Assembly: GCA_963732095.1 (NCBI GenBank)
Contig: CAVSZA010000052.1
Location: 124,001-188,000, forward strand
Direction: 5' to 3'
Origin: AP-15 sp963732095
GTDB taxonomy: Bacteria > Pseudomonadota > Alphaproteobacteria > ATCC43930 > CGMCC-115725
Length of the DNA: 64,000 nucleotides
The notes under the pieces are model-generated. The model worked only from the letters and a program-made list of their open reading frames with translations. It did no database searches and was not told where the DNA came from. This document shows positions 27,104-36,114 of this stretch, piece after piece (position 1 is the first letter of the stretch; the number at the start of each line of letters is the position of its first letter). Position numbers and translations under genes: made by a program.

Positions 27104-27193
27104 GTGATCTTTCGGGTGGTCACGAAAGAGACCGAAAGGACGCCACGCCGCGAAATCGAGCTCGCTCGGCGACGTGCGGAAGAAATGACATGA
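27104..27193 (+). pseudogene. C-terminal fragment of a HigB/Gp49-like toxin
   Basis: A 29-codon frame starting GTG ends KETERTPRREIELARRRAEE and overlaps the next antitoxin start by ATGA. This matches only the last helix of HigB/RelE-like host-inhibition proteins, so the rest of the toxin has been removed, apparently at the junction with the PemK-like gene. It is too short to be active. Confidence 0.55.
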
Positions 27194-27487
27194 GCGGAAA
27201 GATGATCCCGGTGGAGGAGTCGTTCGCCGCCCTGGCGCAAGGACCCCGAATACGAGAAGGCGTACAATGCCGTCGGGGAGGAGTTCGCGCTCGCGGCGGC
27301 GATGATCGAGCCGCGCGCCTATGCCGGTCTTACGCAGCAGCAGCTGGCCGAACGCATGCACGCAACGCAGGCGGTGATCGCGCGTCTTGAAAGCGGAAGG
27401 GTGAAGCCGCTACACACACTCGGACGGCTCGCGACAGCGACAGGCATGCGGCTGGGGACTTCGTTCGAGCCGTTGCCCGCGAGCTGA
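27190..27487 (+). pseudogene. HigA/XRE-type antitoxin with one frameshift
   Basis: Joined frames give a helix-turn-helix protein of 98 residues. Residues of the first frame (MSGKMIPVEESFAA) connect, after an extra C near 27231, to WRKDPEYEKAYNAVGEEFAL and the XRE helix-turn-helix GLTQQQLAERMHATQAVIAR. With its toxin reduced to a fragment and its own frame broken, this locus looks dead unless the extra base is a consensus error. Confidence 0.7.
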
Positions 27488-27815
27488 GCATTTCTCTGAC
27501 CCATCACTTCAGGGAACTGCTTCGGTGGCACGCCGTGGCGATTAGGCCGTCGGCAGACGCTTGACTTTCAGTTTCGCCATCGGCTTGCGCACGCCGCGCG
27601 GATCGCGCCCGGATGCGCTCGGCGCCGGCAAACTCAGAGACATTGGTGATGAACGGGATCTCGACGTACTCGCCCCGTCCGCCGTTATGACATCTCTATC
27701 CAACAGCACGAACGCGGCGCCTCTTGTGTTATTAGACAAAGGTTGGTTTGTCGGCTAACAGACCGCTCATGCGCTCGATCGTGGTCTACCGCGCATATAG
27801 GAGTAGTGATCCCAG
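27488..27815. other. Gap without a recognisable gene
   Basis: There is no frame I would call a gene. A minus-strand stretch reads GRGEYVEIPFITNVSEFAGA with no start or continuation, which may be a relic of an unknown protein. Base composition falls toward AT at the right, into the gene at 27816. Confidence 0.4.
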
Positions 27816-29021
27816 TTATGGCGGCCATGGATCGCCACGACGATATTCGCAGGCGGCTTTACTACCAAAAGCGCAAAGCGCGACCGCTCGACCAATATTC
27901 TGCTCTTCGTCGTCCATTCGTTTTTCAAATGGCGTTCTATTATCCACCGCTACTCCAAATTTGGTGCAGTCGACCCAGCGGGTTAGCTCTCCGTCTTGGC
28001 CATGGTTGATGCACACTTTTTTACATACCGGATCACTACCTTTGCTGCCAACGCATAAACCCACTTCCTCCTTATCTTGATTATTTGAGACTATTCCAAA
28101 CTTCCGACAATCGACACGCGAAAAAGCCATAAACCCAGGTTTGCTATCGTTATACTTCGTGCATACCTTTTTACATATTGCATCGCTACCCTTACTGTCT
28201 ACGCAATGCGTCCATTCCAGATCCTCCTGAGTTTCTCGGTCTTTTTGGTCTTTTACTTGTCTCTCCAAGGCCGCTTTTTCGTTTTCTTGCTGGATTTTTT
28301 TCTGCTCTTCCCACGCCGGTTGTAAGACAGTGATATCGTAATACGCGCCCGAGCTTAACAGTCCGACAACACTGACGCTGAATACGCCGAGCATGGCATA
28401 TTTCCAGCGAGGACGTTTGGCCATCGGCCGCGCGTGCGGCGGCAACTGTTCTACAATTGCATGCGACGGATTAGGGGCCAATTTGCCCTCGTCAATCATA
28501 CCGGCTGGGAGCGAGTAAGCCCATCCCCGGGCGCTTTCGATCGACCTAAAACGAGTTATTGTCCGATCGCGCTCAGCGACTAGGTAAAATCCACCAGGGT
28601 GCTTGAAAACCCTCCGGCTGAGAGTGTCGCGATCAGCCTCAGCAAGCTGTCTCCGACCCTCGTCATCCCCCAAGATGGTACCACCGAAGCGGTCAACGAT
28701 GTGCTGCTTCCGTACTCGTGACGGGATCAAACGGACATCGGTCTCGGTGAGGCTTTCACCAAATGGTGTAATTGACCAGATGCCCCAGCTGCTATTGTCG
28801 ATAGCTCCTGCCTTCTTTAGGAAAGTCTTCACCCGAACAAGATTGTAATTGAGTTTGGTCTGTCGGTGATCCGTGTTCTGGACAGCCTGAACCTCGGGAG
28901 GTATTCGCTCCAGCTCGATGATTTTGCTCAGAAACTCCTTGTTAGTCGCCGACCCTCCCATTGTCTTCAGCGCTCGGAGCGTTCGCCACGTGAGTTCCTC
29001 AAACGATGGGACCCAAGGCAT
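27816..29021 (-). CDS. Mrr-N-like winged helix / transmembrane / cysteine-repeat protein
   Basis: From ATG 29021 this is 401 residues (a GTG at 29099 would add 26). Residues 3-105 resemble the N-terminal winged-helix of Mrr restriction proteins (PSFEELTWRTLRALKTMGG, NYNLVRVKTFLKKAG, WGIWSITPFGESL). A basic stretch (KRPRWK) then precedes one membrane helix, 208-232. A coiled coil (236-270) and two cysteine repeats follow at 273-312 and 323-358, each with C-x4-GSD-x2-C-K-K-V-C and VDC-x-K-F-G, plus a partial third near 382. There is no Mrr catalytic domain. By the positive-inside rule the winged helix is cytoplasmic and the Cys repeats periplasmic. The AT-richer composition suggests transfer. 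Function unknown. Confidence 0.75.
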   Translation of the reverse strand: MPWVPSFEELTWRTLRALKTMGGSATNKEFLSKIIELERIPPEVQAVQNTDHRQTKLNYNLVRVKTFLKKAGAIDNSSWGIWSITPFGESLTETDVRLIPSRVRKQHIVDRFGGTILGDDEGRRQLAEADRDTLSRRVFKHPGGFYLVAERDRTITRFRSIESARGWAYSLPAGMIDEGKLAPNPSHAIVEQLPPHARPMAKRPRWKYAMLGVFSVSVVGLLSSGAYYDITVLQPAWEEQKKIQQENEKAALERQVKDQKDRETQEDLEWTHCVDSKGSDAICKKVCTKYNDSKPGFMAFSRVDCRKFGIVSNNQDKEEVGLCVGSKGSDPVCKKVCINHGQDGELTRWVDCTKFGVAVDNRTPFEKRMDDEEQNIGRAVALCAFGSKAACEYRRGDPWPP

Positions 29022-29213
29022 TATCTGAATCGTATCATTCGCCTGCTGAAGTGGTGTGGTGTAAGCGCGAGGGATTACGATTGCATTTACCGCAGTCACG
29101 TGTCAGCACTTGTTGTCAATCTTGGGCTCCATGGTTGTGGGCTCGCGCCTTTGCTGGCGTCAGGCTTCTAAAGCCAGCGCCCGCAGCTATCGGATCAAAG
29201 GTTGGAAGTTCGT

Positions 29214-31535
29214 TCAGCCCCGGACATGCTCGCGCATCGCGCGCCAGAGGCGCTCGGGGGTGGCGGGCATTGCCACGTCGGTGATGCCGAGCGGGGCGAG
29301 GGCGTCGAGAATTGCGTTCATGACGGTCGGAGTCGAGGCGACGGTGCCGCCTTCGCCGACGCCTTTGGCGCCCAATGGGTTTGTCGTGCTCGGGACGGGG
29401 CTGAAATCGACGGTGACCCGAGGCAATGTGTCGGCGCGTGGGATGCCGTAATCCATCAATGTGCCGGTCAGCAATTGGCCGCTGTCGCGGTCGTAGACGA
29501 CGTCCTCGTAGAGCGCCTGGCCGGCGCCTTGTGCGATGCCGCCCATGATCTGGCCCTTCGCCAATAAGGGATTGATCACGGTGCCGCAATCGTCGACGAC
29601 GGTGTACCGGTCGAGTTCGACCGCGCCGGTCTCGGGGTCGATCTCGACTTCGCAGATATGGCAGCCATTGGGGAAGCTCGGCATGTCGGAGGCGAAGGCG
29701 CCGGCACCCTGCAGACCGACGCCGAGTTCGGAGGGCAGACCCACAGGGATGAACGACATTTGCGCGACCTGGCCGATCGGCATCGAGCGGTCGGTGCCGG
29801 CGATCGTGAAGGCGCCGTCGTCGAAGGCGATGTCGGCAGCGTCCGCCTCCATGAAATGCGCCGCAAAACGCTTGCCGCGCGCGACGACTTCGTCGGCCGC
29901 GGCGCGCAAGGCGCTGCCGCCGATCATCATGCTGCGCGAGGCGTAGGTGCCGCGGCCGATCGCGACCTCGTCGGTGTCGGCCTGCGCCAGATGGATCTTG
30001 TCCTCGGGCACGCCGAGCCAGTCGGCGGCCATCTGCGCATAGGTCGTTTCGTGCCCTTGCCCGTGCGACAGGGTGCCGGCGAGGATCGTCAATTCGCCAC
30101 TGGGATCGAAGCGCAATTCCATGCGCTCATTGAAGACGCCGGTATTGTCGACGTAATAGACGATGCCGCGCCCGCGCAATTTGCCGGCGGCTTCGCTCTG
30201 GGCGTGCCGCGCGGCGTAGCCGTCCCAGTCCGCCAAGGCCTGGCACTTGGCCATTGCAGCGGCGTAATTGCCGGTGTCATAGACCCAGCCGGTGCGCGTC
30301 TCATACGGATACGCGTCGGGGCGGATCAGGTTCTTTTTGCGCAATTCCGCCGGATCGATGCGCACCTCGCGCGCCGCCTGGCCGACGAGCCGCTCCATGA
30401 TGTAGACGGCCTCGGGGCGGCCGGCGCCGCGATAGGGCACGGTCGGCGCGGTGTTGGTGAAGACGAGGCTGCTCGTGACGGATACCGCGGGGATGTCGTA
30501 GACGGTCGAGGCGAGCTTCAGCGAGAACAGGATCGGGATCGCGCCGGCGCCCTCGATATAGGCGCCGACATTGTGCGATCCGGTCCAGCGCAAGGCCAGG
30601 AACCTGCCGTCCGGGTCGAGCGCCAGTTCGGCGGCGACATTCTGGTCGCGGCCGTGGTAATCGCCGAGCAACGCCTCGGAGCGCGACGGGATCCATTTGA
30701 CCGGCCGCCCGACACGGCGCGCAGCCCAGACGATGATCGCTTCCTCGGGATAGACGTTGCCCTTCATGCCAAAGCCGCCGCCGACATCGCGGGCGACGAC
30801 GCGGATGCGGCTTTCCGGGACATGCAGGATGTGATGCGCCAGGGTCTGGCGCACGCCGTGGACGTTCTGCGTGCTGCTGTAGAGCGTCCAGCGGCGGGTC
30901 CCGGGATCATAATCGGCAATGCAGCCGCGCGGCTCCATTGTGACGGCGGTGAGGCGGTTATTGTAAAGCGAGAGCCTGGTGACGTGGTGCGCGCGCGCAA
31001 AAGCCGCCTCGACTGCACCTTCATTACCCATGCGCATCGTGAAGGAGGTGTTGTCAGCGGCGCCGTCATGCACCAATGGCGCAGCGGGGCGCACCGCGTC
31101 CTCGGCATGCACCACCGCGGGCAGGATCTCGTAATCGACCGACACCACCTCCGCCGCATCGCGTGCCTGCGCCTCCGTCGCCGCGATGACAACGGCGACG
31201 CGCTCGCCGACATAGCGGACGCGGCCTTGCGCCAGCGGCGGGCGCTTGGTGCGATGTCCTGCGGGTCCGCCCATGTCCTCGGCCATGACCTCCGGGTCGA
31301 GCGTTCCGAGCCCGTCGGCTGCCCAATCCTCACCCGTCAGGACGGCGTGCACACCCGGCATCTGCTCCGCCGCAGCCTTGTCCACCGCGCGGATCCGCGC
31401 ATGCGCATGCGGCGAGAGCACAAGGACAGCGTGCGCCTGGCGCACGAAATCGATATCCGCCACGTAGCGCCCGCGCCCGGTCAGGAAACGCGGATCCTCC
31501 TTGCGCGTAACCGGTTGTCCGATACCAAAGCGCAT
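29214..31535 (-). CDS. Molybdenum hydroxylase large subunit (CoxL form II / xanthine dehydrogenase family)
   Basis: This 773-residue protein binds molybdopterin-cytosine-dinucleotide-type cofactor. It begins GIGQPVTRKEDPRFLTGRG and shows DVGGGFGMKGNVYPEE, the active-site loop PYRGAGRPEAVYIMERLV (AYRGAGR-type, not the AYRCSFR loop of true CO dehydrogenase) and the catalytic Glu in GAKGVGEGG. It is therefore an aldehyde, nicotinate or purine-type hydroxylase, not CODH form I. Neither the FAD (CoxM-like) nor the 2Fe-2S (CoxS-like) subunit gene is beside it in this window. Confidence 0.88.
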   Translation of the reverse strand: MRFGIGQPVTRKEDPRFLTGRGRYVADIDFVRQAHAVLVLSPHAHARIRAVDKAAAEQMPGVHAVLTGEDWAADGLGTLDPEVMAEDMGGPAGHRTKRPPLAQGRVRYVGERVAVVIAATEAQARDAAEVVSVDYEILPAVVHAEDAVRPAAPLVHDGAADNTSFTMRMGNEGAVEAAFARAHHVTRLSLYNNRLTAVTMEPRGCIADYDPGTRRWTLYSSTQNVHGVRQTLAHHILHVPESRIRVVARDVGGGFGMKGNVYPEEAIIVWAARRVGRPVKWIPSRSEALLGDYHGRDQNVAAELALDPDGRFLALRWTGSHNVGAYIEGAGAIPILFSLKLASTVYDIPAVSVTSSLVFTNTAPTVPYRGAGRPEAVYIMERLVGQAAREVRIDPAELRKKNLIRPDAYPYETRTGWVYDTGNYAAAMAKCQALADWDGYAARHAQSEAAGKLRGRGIVYYVDNTGVFNERMELRFDPSGELTILAGTLSHGQGHETTYAQMAADWLGVPEDKIHLAQADTDEVAIGRGTYASRSMMIGGSALRAAADEVVARGKRFAAHFMEADAADIAFDDGAFTIAGTDRSMPIGQVAQMSFIPVGLPSELGVGLQGAGAFASDMPSFPNGCHICEVEIDPETGAVELDRYTVVDDCGTVINPLLAKGQIMGGIAQGAGQALYEDVVYDRDSGQLLTGTLMDYGIPRADTLPRVTVDFSPVPSTTNPLGAKGVGEGGTVASTPTVMNAILDALAPLGITDVAMPATPERLWRAMREHVRG

Positions 31536-31815
31536 GCCGCGGTCTCCCTTCGACTGGCGCCGAGGTTACGACAGCAGCGCGAAGATTTCGAGCCCAAGTC
31601 AAAGGAGGCCGGACCGGGCTCAGGATACCGAGGTGACCTGGGCGGTGGCGAGGCAGTTTTGCACATCCTGATCGAGCCGCAGATGGTCCTGCTCTAGGAC
31701 CTGAGCGGCACAGCTTAGGGCTTGTCCGGAAATTAACGAATCGACCTTTGATAGAATAAAATATTGGCTTGCAACCGAGTCTTCATGCCATATGTTGTGA
31801 TTGTGATCGATATAG

Positions 31816-32095
31816 AACAAGATCGAGCACCGGCTCTTCTCCTTCATCAGCCATAAGTGGCGCGCCCAGCCCCTCGTCCAGCTACCGGGTGATTGTCGAG
31901 CTGATTTCGGCCACCACCACCAAAACCGGCCTGACGGTGCGCTGCCAACTCGACCCTGGCCAATACCCCAGCGGCATTGTCGCCTCCGATGCCGAGATGG
32001 CTGCCCTCAACATCAAACGTGCCGAATTCCACGGTGAGTGGAACTACACCATCTCACCGAATACCCGTCCGCCAAATTGCGTGCTTATTTCCTGA
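31816..32095 (+). mobile_element. Relic of an ISAzo13-type transposase (3' end only)
   Basis: Two frames together read NKIEHRLFSFISHKW and then YRVIVELISATTTKTGLTVR ... RAEFHGEWNYTISP, the C-terminus of ISAzo13-family transposases. An extra base near 31879 separates them. Nothing matching the N-terminal part or terminal repeats is found upstream, where 31536-31815 holds no gene. The fragment is inert. Confidence 0.75.
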
Positions 32096-32101
32096 CGAAC
32101 C

Positions 32102-33016
32102 CTAAGCGATTTTGCTCCAGGTCAGCTCGTGCTTGTTGTGAAACAGGTGGCGGAGTTGCGCGCCGGGGATCGCGGCGAAGCGGCGGGCGGTCTCGTGATC
32201 GGTCGGGCCTTGGAATTTAATCGTGCAGACGAAGTTCGGGCAAGTTCCGGCGTTTAGCCAGCGCTCGATCAGCGCCAGCAGCCGCGCCGGATAGCACACG
32301 ACATCCGAAAACAGCCAATCGACCGCTCCGATCGTCTGCGGGTCGAGCGCGAAAGCGCTCTCCAGCCGGTGCTCGATGCCGGGGAGGCGCGCGATTTCGG
32401 GGGCGAGCGGCGCCTTGTCGACGCTGATCACCAGCGCGCCCATTTGCTGCAACGCCCAGCTCCACCCGCCGGGGCTCGATCCCAGATCGAGACATATCGC
32501 GCCCGGCCCGGGTCGCCGGCCGATCAGGGTCAACACTTCCCACAGCTTCAGATAGGCGCGGCTCGGCGGGCCGATGCGATCCTCGACGAACTGGATCTCA
32601 CCATTGGGAAAGGGGTTCGTGGAATGCGGCGCCGCGAGCATAGTCCCGGCATCCAGCAGGGTCCACGATCCGAGCGGGGCCGTCGGCGCCGGTGACCCGA
32701 AGACGAGCGGCCTCGCCGAGACTTTCGGCAGCTGTTTCTGGATCAGCATCGCGCGCCGGTAGAGGCGAGGCGCATAGACCACCCAATTGCGCTGGATCGC
32801 CCGCAGCTTTGCGGCTGCATCCGAAATCGAGGCGATCGGGATTTCCTGCGGATCGAGCCAGACATTCGCGGCCCATGCGGCGGGCCGTGGCGGCCCCGAA
32901 GCGATCAAGAGGCGACCGTGCCTCGTATCGGCCGCACCGAGCTCATGGTCGAGTTCTTCGACAAAGCCCTCCGCGGCGAGGTAGCCAGTGCGAATAGTCA
33001 CGGCGGACAGGATCAC
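32102..33016 (-). CDS. RlmM-like FtsJ-fold rRNA 2'-O-methyltransferase
   Basis: This 304-residue protein has a poorly conserved N-terminal (THUMP-like) half and an FtsJ/RrmJ-type SAM domain. Its motif I is ICLDLGSSPGGWSWAL; SVDKAPL and WLFSDVVCYP carry the acidic residues, and FVCTIKFQG contains the catalytic Lys of the K-D-K-E tetrad. It resembles COG2933 (RlmM, which modifies C2498 of 23S rRNA). The exact target is inferred. It is divergent from the sirtuin gene. Confidence 0.8.
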   Translation of the reverse strand: MILSAVTIRTGYLAAEGFVEELDHELGAADTRHGRLLIASGPPRPAAWAANVWLDPQEIPIASISDAAAKLRAIQRNWVVYAPRLYRRAMLIQKQLPKVSARPLVFGSPAPTAPLGSWTLLDAGTMLAAPHSTNPFPNGEIQFVEDRIGPPSRAYLKLWEVLTLIGRRPGPGAICLDLGSSPGGWSWALQQMGALVISVDKAPLAPEIARLPGIEHRLESAFALDPQTIGAVDWLFSDVVCYPARLLALIERWLNAGTCPNFVCTIKFQGPTDHETARRFAAIPGAQLRHLFHNKHELTWSKIA

Positions 33017-33061
33017 ACACTGGGCTTGGCGCGTCGCGGGACATTTGCCAAACTAACGGGC

Positions 33062-33817
33062 ATGGCCGTCGATCGAGAAATTGCCGAGCTCGCCCAGGCG
33101 ATCGCGCGGGCGCGTCGCACCGTCGTGTTTACCGGAGCCGGAATAAGCACGGAGTCGGGCATTCCCGATTTCCGCAGCCCCGGCGGGATCTGGACCCGCA
33201 TGGCGCCGATCGACTTCTCGGATTTTCTCGCCTCGGAGGAGGCGCGGTGTGAAACCTGGCGGCGGCGCTTCGCAATGGAGGAGACCTTTCACGCAGCGGC
33301 CCCGAACCGCGGTCACCGCGCCGTCGCGGAGCTCGTCCGCCGCGGCACGGCCGGCGCCGTGATCACGCAGAATATCGACGGTCTGCACCAAGCCTCCGGC
33401 ATCCCCGACCAGCGCGTTATCGAACTCCATGGGAATACGACGTACGCGCATTGCCTCGATTGCAACACCCGCTACGAGCTCGACGCGCTGCGGATCGCCT
33501 TCGAGCGCAACCAGACGCCACCGTTGTGTGACGATTGCGGCGGCTTTGTCAAAACCGCGACGATTTCTTTTGGCCAGGCGATGCCGTCCGAGGCAATGCG
33601 GCACGCAGAAATCGAGACGCGCGCCGCTGACCTGTTCATTGTCGCCGGATCGTCACTGGTGGTTTATCCCGCCGCCGCCTTCCCGGAACTGGCAAAACAC
33701 AACGGCGCGATCTTGGTAATCATCAACCGCGAGCCCACCGGTCTCGACGCAATCGCCGACCTCGTGCTCAACCATTCGATCGGCGACACCCTCGGCACCG
33801 CGGTCGGCGTCGATTGA
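33062..33817 (+). CDS. Sir2-family NAD-dependent protein deacylase
   Basis: This 251-residue sirtuin removes acyl groups from lysines using NAD. It shows VFTGAGISTESGIPDFRSPGG (NAD loop; segment starts near residue 22), the TQNIDGLHQ motif, the catalytic His in IELHGN, and a zinc site of two Cys pairs (CLDC ... CDDC). The frame is open to 32918, but homologues begin at the ATG at 33062. There is no Tyr-Arg pair typical of CobB desuccinylases in the region I can inspect, so substrate class is open. Confidence 0.9.
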   Translation: MAVDREIAELAQAIARARRTVVFTGAGISTESGIPDFRSPGGIWTRMAPIDFSDFLASEEARCETWRRRFAMEETFHAAAPNRGHRAVAELVRRGTAGAVITQNIDGLHQASGIPDQRVIELHGNTTYAHCLDCNTRYELDALRIAFERNQTPPLCDDCGGFVKTATISFGQAMPSEAMRHAEIETRAADLFIVAGSSLVVYPAAAFPELAKHNGAILVIINREPTGLDAIADLVLNHSIGDTLGTAVGVD

Positions 33818-33820
33818 GCC

Positions 33821-33837
33821 ACCAACCTCCGGTTGGT
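33821..33837. terminator. Hairpin after the sirtuin gene
   Basis: ACCAACC-TCC-GGTTGGT starts 3 bases after the stop codon. It is a perfect 7-bp stem with a three-base loop but has no T-run behind it, so it may be only a weak or Rho-assisted terminator. Confidence 0.4.
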
Positions 33838-33985
33838 CACTGGAGGCTGGGCAAGAATGCGCTGCATCGCAGTCGTGCGTGCTTCGAGACGCGCCCCGCC
33901 TGTGTCGGGTCGCTCCTCAGCATGAGGTGAGTCTTTGATGGCATTAAAAAAGGCTACACTCGTCCGAGGCGATTGAGGTGGTGCG

Positions 33986-35038
33986 ATGCCGACTTCCAAT
34001 TATGAGCCACTTGACGGGGCGCTCGAGGCTTTGGCCGGATGCGATATCGGGCTGAACAACGGCAACAGCAATCACGCACCGATGGTCGCCGAGGCGCTCT
34101 GTGCGATGGGCCGCCCGAAGGCGGTCATGCCGTGGATCGCCCGGTATAAGGAAAGACTGCTCCCACGTCCCGCGACCGGCGATCCAATCCGCGCGGAGAC
34201 TTGGCGCAGCGCGCTGGGCCAACGCGACCGCTTCGCGGGTTGGGCGGAGTTCTTCGCCGCGGAGCTTCGGCAAGCGCCCTGGCCGGAGGTGCTCGACCGC
34301 TGGACGGAGCGATTGGCGCCGGGATTTTCCGCCGCTGCGACCCATGGCGTCATCCGGGTCGGCCATGCCGTTCGGAGCTTGGCAGTCGGCGAGACGCCAT
34401 TGCGCAAGGGCGAGCTCGGCGATGCCCTGGCGAGCTGGGCAGCCACCTACCGGGAGCTGCCTTCCAGCGATCGCATAACTGACCGCCCGATGACGCCCCG
34501 CAACGCGATTGCGAAAGCTCCCGTCATTTCACCGCATCAGCGGCGCAGTCTGGGAAACATCACTGCCTCGCTGGCAATGCTCGACGATTTTCCCGAATTT
34601 GGGCCGGCAATCGGGCTGATCGATGTCAGTGGCGACAGCGAAGCTCTGCTGGCGGAACTGACTGAAATATTCGCCCGGATTTATCTGGCGAACGCCCGTG
34701 ACGCATTGACGACAATCGTTTTCGTTCATGGCGTCACCAGTCTAACGGCGCTCGGCAGCATAATGCCTCACATTAGCGACACCACTGCCCGTTCGGCGCT
34801 GCGTTACGCCTGGCAGTCGGGTTGCGCGCTTTACGCGTGCTTTGGCACCAGCGCGATTGCGGAGGACATCGAGCCGTGCGCGCCGAACGCCGAGACACTG
34901 ATCGACCGCGCTCTCGCCAATGGCGACGAGCATGTGATCAAATTTACCGAGGCATGTCTGCGCCGGGACGCGCTGCTCCCGTCCCCGGCCTATCGTGCAG
35001 CTGTCGATCATGCCCTCGGCACAATGCGGCGCCGCTGA
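33986..35038 (+). CDS. Questin oxidase-like protein (DUF4243)
   Basis: This 350-residue protein contains NNGNSNHAPMVAEALCAMGR, the opening of DUF4243, and AAATHGVIRVGHAVRSL plus FVHGVTSLTAL. Fungal members (GedK/AflY) perform Baeyer-Villiger-type ring opening in polyketide pathways; the role of bacterial homologues is unknown. It stands alone with 168 bases upstream that could hold a promoter. Confidence 0.8.
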   Translation: MPTSNYEPLDGALEALAGCDIGLNNGNSNHAPMVAEALCAMGRPKAVMPWIARYKERLLPRPATGDPIRAETWRSALGQRDRFAGWAEFFAAELRQAPWPEVLDRWTERLAPGFSAAATHGVIRVGHAVRSLAVGETPLRKGELGDALASWAATYRELPSSDRITDRPMTPRNAIAKAPVISPHQRRSLGNITASLAMLDDFPEFGPAIGLIDVSGDSEALLAELTEIFARIYLANARDALTTIVFVHGVTSLTALGSIMPHISDTTARSALRYAWQSGCALYACFGTSAIAEDIEPCAPNAETLIDRALANGDEHVIKFTEACLRRDALLPSPAYRAAVDHALGTMRRR

Positions 35039-35073
35039 CCCAGCTCAGATGAATTTGCAAGATCCGCGGTTGG

Positions 35074-35154
35074 TCGTCGTTCCCGCGAAAGCGGGAATCC
35101 AGGGCGTAAGATCTCAGAAGTTTCCCTGGACCCCCGCTTTCGCGGGGGCGACGA
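35074..35154. repeat. Intergenic inverted repeat, CCCGCGAAAGCGGG type
   Basis: Two arms of about 31 bases face each other (left contains tcccgcgaaagcgggaatcc, right ends cgctttcgcgggggcgacga). Several differences are compensated in the opposite arm, so base pairing is conserved. Each arm is itself palindromic. This looks like a REP-type element, not a coding feature. Confidence 0.75.
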
Positions 35155-35195
35155 ATATAAATTGCTCGAGCGGTCGGCTAAAGGACGGCCTGTTG

Positions 35196-35423
35196 TCACC
35201 CGAGGGAACTGTCGGCCCCCCAAAATAATCGGGCGCGCGCGGCGGCCTTTTCGCGGCGCTGCCGGTCGCGCTCGCTGCGGTATTCTTCCAACGCTGCGCG
35301 GTCGGCCGCGGTGACCGAAGCCTGGGTCGGGACCACGCACGCGGTCGGACAGCGTGTCACTCCTTTGGTACGGATGTATTCGGCAATCACTGTGTCGCAG
35401 TTGTCGTCGGAGATCACAAGCAT
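35196..35423 (-). CDS. Small conserved-looking hypothetical protein
   Basis: This 75-residue protein has the core YIRTKGVTRCPTACVVPTQA followed by a charged helix (DRAALEEYRSERDRQRREKA). I have a vague memory of similar small proteins in Bradyrhizobium-like genomes but cannot check. The CPTACVVPTQ core and regular amphipathic helix suggest a real gene. No function is proposed. Confidence 0.55.
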   Translation of the reverse strand: MLVISDDNCDTVIAEYIRTKGVTRCPTACVVPTQASVTAADRAALEEYRSERDRQRREKAAARARLFWGADSSLG

Positions 35424-36010
35424 CGATGTCTCCCTGAGAATACGGCAAAGGATGGAGCGTTCCAGTCGGCTCGCCGGAGCGCGGTATTCGTCATTGCAGC
35501 CAGGCCGAGGCCAATGACGCTGCGGCCGCCCAGGCGGCTGCCCAAACCCCCAGTGACGATAATAAGACCAGTATCCAGAAAGCTTCTTTGGTCAGGGCGC
35601 GGGCTATTTCATATCCCGATCTGTCAGGTTGCATTGGTCGGCGCAACAGTCCACGATTATTGACCCAGCAAACGCGCTGCGATATGAAGCTGTGTACCAC
35701 CAGCTCCTCCCTCGATTGCAAAAATCGGCACTGGGCACTGGTGGCCAATGAATAGAACGGGGGATTGCGACAGCCACCAGGCACCGTCGACCTTAATCCC
35801 GGTTAGTCATTGCCCCGTCTATTGCACGTCAAAAAGTTGTCCGCCACGCTTTTCTAATCGTATTTGACGAAATTTTGCTTAAACAGCGCTGCGCTTCTAC
35901 TGCTGGGTAAACCAATAAGTCGGCCCACTTTCCGCGGCCGGCGGCGCGGCTTCTTTGGTCATCAAACCGCAACCTTGACGCAGCGGGGATACTTTGCGGA
36001 TAATCGCCGA
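35424..36010. other. Gap with at most one doubtful small ORF
   Basis: Apart from a weak minus-strand frame ending at 35491, whose last 48 codons (from ATG 35634) would encode MQPDRSGYEIARALTKEAFW and one membrane helix, I see no gene. That frame has no ribosome site. The right part leads into the thiC riboswitch; I could not find a convincing -35/-10 pair. Confidence 0.4.
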
Positions 36011-36114
36011 GTCCAAGGGGTGCCCCGACAGGGGGCTGAGACGCCGCCGGCCCGAGAAAATGGGGCGCGGCAACCCTTCGAACCTGATCCGGGTCGTACC
36101 GGCGTAGGGACAGG
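36011..36114 (+). promoter_or_regulatory. TPP riboswitch (THI element) of thiC
   Basis: The conserved core is present: GGGGTGCCCC ... GGGGGCTGAGA early, then CAACCC, and GAACCTGATCCGGGTCGTAC with GGCGTAGGGA at the end. The CTGAGA is at 36036-36041. It binds thiamine diphosphate and shuts off thiC. A small GCGGC-AAAA-GCCGC hairpin follows at 36121-36134, next to CCTCCT, which could pair with the thiC ribosome site, so control is probably at translation initiation. Confidence 0.95.

Noticed and set aside
29214..31535. Annotation as carbon monoxide dehydrogenase CoxL
   Set aside because: The active-site loop is of the AYRGAGR type, not the AYRCSFR type of form I CO dehydrogenase, and the partner subunits are missing.
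29658..31697. 679-codon open frame on the plus strand
   Set aside because: It mirrors the molybdenum hydroxylase gene; high GC at third positions keeps antisense frames open.
35634..35784. N-terminal half of a 97-codon minus-strand frame
   Set aside because: Only the C-terminal 48 codons look protein-like (one membrane helix), and even these lack a ribosome site, so I did not list it as a gene.
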